From Datnioides undecimradiatus (lineage: Eukaryota > Chordata > Actinopteri > Lobotiformes > Datnioididae), in the NCBI GenBank assembly GCA_008933995.1, contig WARS01002947.1:1-64000 (forward strand): 64,000 nucleotides of DNA, in the 5' to 3' direction. The notes beneath the pieces are model-generated. The model worked only from the letters and a program-made list of their open reading frames with translations, did not search any database and was not told the origin of the DNA. Positions 58,395-64,000 of the stretch are shown in pieces (position 1 is the stretch's first letter; the number at the start of each line of letters is the position of its first letter). The position numbers and the translations under genes were made by a program.

Positions 58395-59670
58395 CTCACT
58401 ATGCTGTCACGAGTAAACAGATCCATCACATATTATTCTGCTATTTACTCCAAATACAGTAACAGCACAACAGACTGTAAAGGAAAATAAAAGAAGATGA
58501 CCGAGGTGGCTCTTTGTTACTCTGCAAGTGAATCTGTGTATTTTGCGGGCAAACTATCTTAATATTTAAAATGGTTGCAATGACATTTAGATATATATAT
58601 ATATATATATATATACCCACGACTGAACATGTAAAGGTTTGGTGTGAAGGCCTGGTATCACTATCATTTTGATTTGTGTGCATTTTTTAATTTCTACAAC
58701 AACCTGGAAATGTATCTCTGTTAAAATTTGTATTTTGAAAACCAAAAAAATTTAAAAGGATATTGTAGAAAATATGCATTGCAAAGAATCTGTAGTTTAC
58801 CTGTTGATTGATGTTCTTGTATTTACTCAGAGATTGTTGTGTAATCAGCAGGTCAGTACAACTTTCTCACTGTTTTTCTCCAAACGTCTGTTTTTCTACT
58901 GGAAGCATAATCTGAGCTGTGCTCACTGACTTCATTTAAACTGCAGTGTACAGTGTTTCCTTTCAGTCTAAGGCCCAACAGATTTTGGGTGCATGAGGAC
59001 AAACCATGAGGAAAATCTGCTCAAATGTAACCGTTTTAAGTGAAAATGCTCACGCTTTCGTTGTTCGGGCTCACATCTTAAACAGGCCAAAATGCAGAGA
59101 CAAGGGAACGGTCACATGATCTTTGTCCCTGTGTTGTTTCAAGGATGTACCTCTTTATTAAACATGAGCTGAGTTATTGCATTCTTATGGATTTTAAATG
59201 TAAGGATTTTCAGATGAAAGTGTACTAGCTGGGGTGCTATGAATCATTTTTGTATTATCTCTGCCTTATGCAAAAACCAAGCAAACAAATGATGTGACCA
59301 TGAAAATAAAACTGTTACACGACTGAGTGAACAGATTCACCCAGCCTATAAACCCCCCCCTGCCTGGAGTAGGAGGACAGCTGGGCACCAGCTCGTTGGA
59401 GTGATGGGCTTATTTTCTTGTCGAAATCTCAGCGGGAAAGCAAAGAAGTGTAATTTCCAACATGTTTTTGCCTTTTTTGTTGAGCTTTAGAGATCACCAA
59501 GATTGCTCTTATGAATGCCAAACCTGTCATGCACAGATTATCAAATGTACTGTGATAGAAGAAGTGATACGACACGTCACACATTGTGTTTTTGATAAAT
59601 ATCGCTGAGGCAAAAGTACCAAAGATGCTTGTTTTAAGTTTTAACTGTGTACAGTTTGGTGAATAAAAGT
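58395..59670 (+). other. lamb2: lamb2 3' UTR with candidate poly(A) signals
   Basis: AATAAA hexamers are at 58486-58491, 59305-59310 and 59662-59667. The first would give a 3' UTR of about 110 bases, the later ones of about 0.9 and 1.3 kb. An (AT)n tract (58590-58615) lies between them. Which site is used cannot be decided here. Confidence 0.5.
58590..58615. repeat. (AT)n microsatellite
   Basis: Thirteen AT units, within or just past the lamb2 3' UTR. Confidence 0.95.
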
Positions 59671-60535
59671 TGGATAACTGAACGTCTCTCTGTGCCCTGT
59701 GAAAAGCCTCCATGCTTGATACTGTCCCACCTTCTAACCTCGTCATGTAGTGGTCCACTGCCAGGGTGTGCACATCCCATTGCTATTTTGCATTGTGCTA
59801 GAGGGCTGTTGATTGCTGCTGCAAGTCCCTAATTCACTTAATTTAACAAGTTGCCGTTTCAACACCTTAATTATTACGGGCTGATATAGATAAACCTGTA
59901 ACAACAGCAACAAGGAACACCATCCAGGCCTGTACCATCACTGTCGACATCATTTAGTGACACAGAGGATAACAGGGCCCAGGATACCCCGTCTAAAAAT
60001 AGTAGGGGTCTATATGTTATGACCATGGCCCTATCACACCTCTCCTCTGTGGTATCTATGGTAAATCTGTGGTAATGTAGCCCAGTACAAGTTGCCATTT
60101 GAGCAGAAGTTTCCTTAACCCATTCTGGCCTGACCTCGAGGAACCAGACAGTATTCTTACACCCAAACACAACATCCTGCCCTAGGTTTGTTTTGTGTCC
60201 GTCTGTTTGTGGTAGACTTAAACAAGAAAAGTGATTAACAAATATGTTACATCTGAGATGTTAAAAGTATTACAATTGGATTTTGACAGCTGTCCTATTC
60301 AGGAATAATGCCTCAAATAGGCAAAAATGCAGAAACTAATTTAAGGCCTTCAGCTTTTATTGGATTTTTTTAATGTGGTGTATTTTGATTATCTTCACTT
60401 AAAGAAGACCTAATAGGTCCAATTTTATAAACAGATTACTGAAAAAAATTGAATGGAATGCGTATTGTTGCATGTTAGGTGCAAAAAAAATTAATTTCAG
60501 TTTCGTTTGATAATATTGTATATACTGTATGATAG
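59671..60535. other. Intergenic spacer between lamb2 and usp19
   Basis: AT-rich sequence with no gene or recognised repeat. The spacer is short, about 0.9-2 kb depending on the lamb2 poly(A) site. Confidence 0.5.
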
Positions 60536-60562
60536 TGAGAGAGAGAGAGAGAGCGAGCGAGC
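60536..60562. repeat. (GA)n then (GCGA)n tract
   Basis: GA units pass into GAGCGAGC units at the upstream edge of the CpG-rich usp19 promoter. Confidence 0.9.
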
Positions 60563-60700
60563 GATGAGGATCACGTGAACGCGCTAGCCAGGAAGTGGCT
60601 GATGCGCGCACTCCAGTCGGCTTTGGCCTGGCAGCGGTGTATTTTGTTCCAAACAAAGTAGGACTGACGTCGCCGCACCGAAGTGGGAATTTTATTCGTT
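60563..60700 (+). promoter_or_regulatory. usp19: Probable usp19 core promoter
   Basis: The base composition changes here from AT-rich to CpG-rich. Visible motifs are an E-box CACGTG (60572-60577), an ETS-like AGGAAGTGG (60591-60599) and a CRE-like TGACGTC (60665-60671). There is no TATA box, as is usual for a housekeeping CpG promoter. Motif function is inferred only. Confidence 0.45.
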
Positions 60701-60926
60701 GTGTTTCGTTTGAATTTATGAACGAACCAGTGTGAAGTAGCCAGAAATGGGCCCGGGATAGATGAAAGAATATTCCAGAAACACCGTGGACTGCGGGGTT
60801 TCGAGTGCGGGCAGGAGCGCAGCGGCCCGCTGGCGTGAAGCAGCTTAGCAGCCGGGAGAAAACAGAAGGGGTAGCTGCCCATTGTGTTTTAGGAACGGAG
60901 TTCCGTTTTCTCCAAATTGAAGAACC
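60701..60926 (+). other. usp19: Putative non-coding exon 1 of usp19
   Basis: This CpG-rich segment ends in a strong donor (GAAGAACC then GTAAGTG at 60927). It pairs with the acceptor CTGCCCCAG at 62046. The 5' limit is not visible. The long minus-strand open frame over it (184 codons) is a composition artefact. Confidence 0.5.
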
Positions 60927-62046
60927 GTAAGTGTCCCACTTTAACGCCAACATTTCTTTGGTAATTTATTAACAGCCAGAGGTATGATATCACGAGATGT
61001 CATGTTGTGCTGGTCGTGTAAAATAGGTAGCCGTATCGGTTCTTTCGTGTCAGCTAGCGTTAGCTTGATGTGGCTAATGACATTAGCATGTCGAGGACTG
61101 TAGGGGCGTTCGATTGCACGACTCACACTGCGCTGTTAAAAAGACAGATTGAAACCCAATTATTGTGATTACACGGATAAACGAGCTATAAAACCCCCGA
61201 AACCAAGCAGCTTTTAATGGAATGTTGCTCCTTATAAGTACAGTCAAGACCGTTGTTCTAAATACGGGGGCATTTAAATGGAATACATCAATGTGCATTA
61301 TTCCACAACGTTACTCCTCAACTTAGAATAGGAACTTTGATGGGTGAAATAACATTTGGTAATTCCTTTTATTCCACTGACTGTGACTAAACTAAAGCCG
61401 GTATTAAACACAACATTAGTTAAACGCCAACAGTCAAATGTGTGCCTCTTATATCGACAGACACATGACAGCCGGTAAAACGTGTGCAGTAAATGAAACG
61501 ATCCCTCGCAGTCGGCTTGCTAACTTACTAGTTACCAAGCTAAGAGGTCCAGGGACGGGAAGCTACATTGTTAAACTCGCTAGCTAGCTTTATGAACTCC
61601 ACCCGTGATTTAAGAAAATGTGCTTTACCGAACGACCAATAAAATGGCTGATTTAGCTTTTGTCCTTTGTTTGTCATTTGACTGTCCAGACTAGCAACAT
61701 GCCGCTGCTATGCTACGGAAACGAGGCTCGGCACAGCGGCGTTCAGTTGAGCTAACGTTAACGTTTAGTGCAGCAGAGGCTTCCTTCTGTAGGACGCTAC
61801 ACCGGCGTCTCGTTAAGCTTTGTTGTAGTCATTTAAATCATGCGCCTAGTTTTAGTTTTAAGGAGGTAACGACTCTCCCTTCCTGTGCGTGCCATGTGTG
61901 CAAACAAAGCAAAAACAGGTTGTCATGAAGATGGTGATGATGATGATTATGAGTTGTTCGTATCTTACATTTTTGTTAAACAATCATCATGATTATTGTG
62001 TTTTTCTCTTTGTGATTATGACATGTCTTTATCCGCTCTGCCCCAG
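60927..62046 (+). other. usp19: usp19 intron 1
   Basis: This 1.1 kb intron is inferred from the donor at 60927 and the acceptor ending at 62046. No gene or repeat is recognised in it. Confidence 0.5.
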
Positions 62047-62211
62047 GTCCCCATCCCTTATCAGCCTTCCTGATTCTGTTCTGGGAGAGTTCAGACCAGT
62101 ATCATCGCCAAGATAGCCGGGCCAGGCAGGAAGAGGCACACCTCAGATCGAGACCCCAGCAGCGGTAGTGATTCTGGCGACGGGCGGCCTGTTAGTGCCA
62201 AGTGCCTAAAG

Positions 62212-62425
62212 ATGGCTAGCAGTGGAGGCAGCAGTATGGCCGGTAGTGAGACAGTGGGCCATTGTGGTGGGGCTCAGCAGAGAGGAGGCAGCGCAAGGGA
62301 CAACAGCTCAGAAGTGTCCACCAGTACCAGTAAGAAGAAGCAGAAGGACAGGGCCAACCAGGAAAGTAGAGAGGCCAAGAGGGCAGCGGCAGCAGCTGAT
62401 GGAGTTATAGCAGAGGTCAAGAAAG
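62212..62425 (+). CDS. usp19: Ubiquitin carboxyl-terminal hydrolase 19, first coding exon (partial gene)
   Basis: USP19 removes ubiquitin in ERAD and muscle-protein turnover. Full-length forms have two CS/p23 domains, the USP catalytic domain and a C-terminal ER anchor, all of which lie beyond this window. Only 71 codons plus one base are present, ending at the donor GAAAG then GTAAGC. The diagnostic stretch is SKKKQKDRANQES (from residue 41), which I recognise from the amino end of vertebrate USP19. The preceding residues are a Gly/Ser-rich, poorly conserved leader. The exon begins at 62047, so 62047-62211 is 5' UTR. The ATG at 62212 has a good context (A at -3, G at +4) and is the first ATG in the exon. 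The position, just after lamb2 on the same strand, matches human LAMB2-USP19. Confidence 0.85.
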
Positions 62426-64000
62426 GTAAGCAGGACTAAACACGTTATAACAACATACGTTTCTAATGTACTATAAACAGCAGAGCACTTAAGTATTGTA
62501 CTGACATTTGCAGCACACCTGTGTTATCTGAGAAGCTGAGTGTATTTGTTTATGCAAACCAAAAAGAACCTAAAAAGAGGACATACAAAAGAAACCCATC
62601 ATTATATTCAAGAGGCCCGTTCACCCTAAAACCCTGACTTTCTAATAAATAAAGCCAAAGCTCTTTGTGTTTATCACTAAAGCTGCAGTGGGGGGGGGGG
62701 CTTTTGTCTCCCCCTGCTGGCAGTAAGATGCTTCTAGGGTCCAGTTGCACTTACAGACTTAAAGGTGCATTCCTGCAAAGTCCACATGAACTTAAGGCTG
62801 TCCCACAGTCAGCGTTCATGAAGAATGTCCTGCAGACATTTTGAGCCCTTTGTGCACACTCTCCATAAGTCCCATTTCTACAGAGATCACCAGAGGGAAT
62901 TACCCACAGTTCTTTGTGTTGTGACATTTAACACAGGGTTAACGGGGAAAGCCCACAGACCTGTGTAATGAAGGGAGTTCAACTTACACAGGATCTTCTT
63001 TTGTTTTCTGGCTCTGCTAAATGTAACAAATACAGTGACGGCGAGCAGTCACACAACACTGGTTATCAACTTGTTAGATCAACCCAGGGTTTCCTCATTT
63101 ACTTAGGAGCATGTTCATATAAAAGGGGCGGTGTCACCTCCAGATGTCCAGTCACAAACATGAACAGGTCTAGAGCTGCATTTTTCTCACCAGAACAACA
63201 AACTGTAATCTGAAACCAATCAGAAGACTTTAAAGATATAATCCAGGCTGAAAGCAACACAGTTGCTGCTGCCATAGTTGGGGAGGAAAGTGGCACTTGG
63301 CTCTGTTCTTTGTGTAATAGTCCATTCTACTTGGGATGCATGGAGAGATGCAAATAAACGATGCGAGGACAGAGGAGACAATGAAATGTGTTTCCAACCA
63401 CAAGAGTCATGAGACACTCTTTGGTCTGAAGTGTCACATGATGCGATGTCAGTTTCTAGTGACGGTGGCAGCTGATCACAGCTGGATCAGCCTTCAGCTT
63501 GAACAGCTGCAGAAGCTTTTCTTTGAGTTTGTGTCTTTACTCTGTCAGTGCTAATGAAGACACACAGTTATCAGAAGCAGAACAGCAGTGTTTTCTCTTT
63601 GTAGCCTGTTAGCACCTGTGCTGCAGTCTGTGCTGCCTCCGTCTGTCTGTACTGCTCTATGATGCTGCATTGATTATTTATTTATTATTTGCACATTCTT
63701 ATTGTGAATTCATTATTAAATAAGCCAGAATATTATTATGGTGTCTAATTTCTATTGGGGACAGCATCATGTAACTCATGAAGGTGCCCAGGAATGATTA
63801 GCCCCAGCCTTCAGTGTCACTGAGTGGACTTGATGATAAAGTTGTTCAGAACTACAATTACCATGTTGGCAGCATCCTGAATCAGACAGCAAATGAAATC
63901 TTAAATGTGTGAGTGGTACACTTCAGTTTAATCTGTTATCTCTCTTCACTGCGGCAACGTTGAAGCCAATCCGATCGATCGATGAGCTGCAGAGTGCAGT
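62426..64000 (+). other. usp19: usp19 intron 2 (runs off the window)
   Basis: I looked for the next USP19 exon (the first CS-domain block) in the plus-strand frames up to 64000 and did not find it. A G homopolymer lies near 62690-62700. The remaining sequence has no recognised element. Confidence 0.5.

Noticed and set aside
60399..60953. 184-codon open frame on the minus strand
   Set aside because: It overlaps the CpG-rich usp19 promoter and first exon, has no recognised domain, and its length is explained by base composition.
1..64000. CRISPR array, phage, operon or other prokaryotic system
   Set aside because: All tandem repeats are simple-sequence tracts without spacers. The genes have spliceosomal introns and vertebrate products.
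1..64000. tRNA genes
   Set aside because: I scanned for the B-box GGTTCRANYCC and saw only partial matches (for example near 36776) without a paired A-box or cloverleaf. A tRNAscan run would settle this.

Overview
This window is ordinary nuclear DNA of a ray-finned fish, most likely a percomorph teleost. Its genes are split by many short GT-AG introns. Dinucleotide microsatellites are dense, relics of a Tc1-like DNA transposon are present, and several dispersed repeats resemble ones I know from spiny-rayed fish genomes. I see no prokaryotic, organellar or viral segment. The species cannot be named from the sequence alone.

Layout. (1) 1775-13177, minus: rtel1, an iron-sulphur DNA helicase for telomeres and recombination. 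I could trace 32 coding exons that join in one continuous frame of 1155 codons. (2) 14754-17326, minus: ndufb11, a one-pass inner-membrane subunit of mitochondrial complex I, with 3 coding exons and 144 codons. (3) 17.4-23.3 kb: intergenic DNA with LINE-like and simple repeats and no recognised gene. (4) 23978-58394, plus: lamb2, the laminin beta-2 chain, with 34 coding exons and 1785 codons. An 11.2 kb first coding intron splits the signal peptide. (5) 60.6 kb to the window end, plus: the 5' end of usp19, a ubiquitin-specific protease. A non-coding first exon and the first coding exon are present; the rest lies beyond the window.

The genes do not form a pathway. rtel1 and ndufb11 are housekeeping genes of the nucleus and mitochondrion, lamb2 is a secreted basement-membrane protein, and usp19 is a deubiquitinase. 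lamb2 followed by usp19 in the same orientation matches the human LAMB2-USP19 neighbourhood, which supports calling the laminin lamb2 rather than lamb1. rtel1-ndufb11 next to them is not the human arrangement.

I found no undescribed multi-gene system. The observations most worth checking are three separate exons whose 3' splice sites sit against long UG repeats (two in rtel1, one in ndufb11), an inverted pair of repeat copies in the last lamb2 intron, a U6-like pseudogene in a lamb2 intron, the apparent absence of the PCNA-binding and RING ends from rtel1, and the absence of the LRE tripeptide in this lamb2. Exon boundaries were read by eye from splice sites, frame and family resemblance; no alignment was run.
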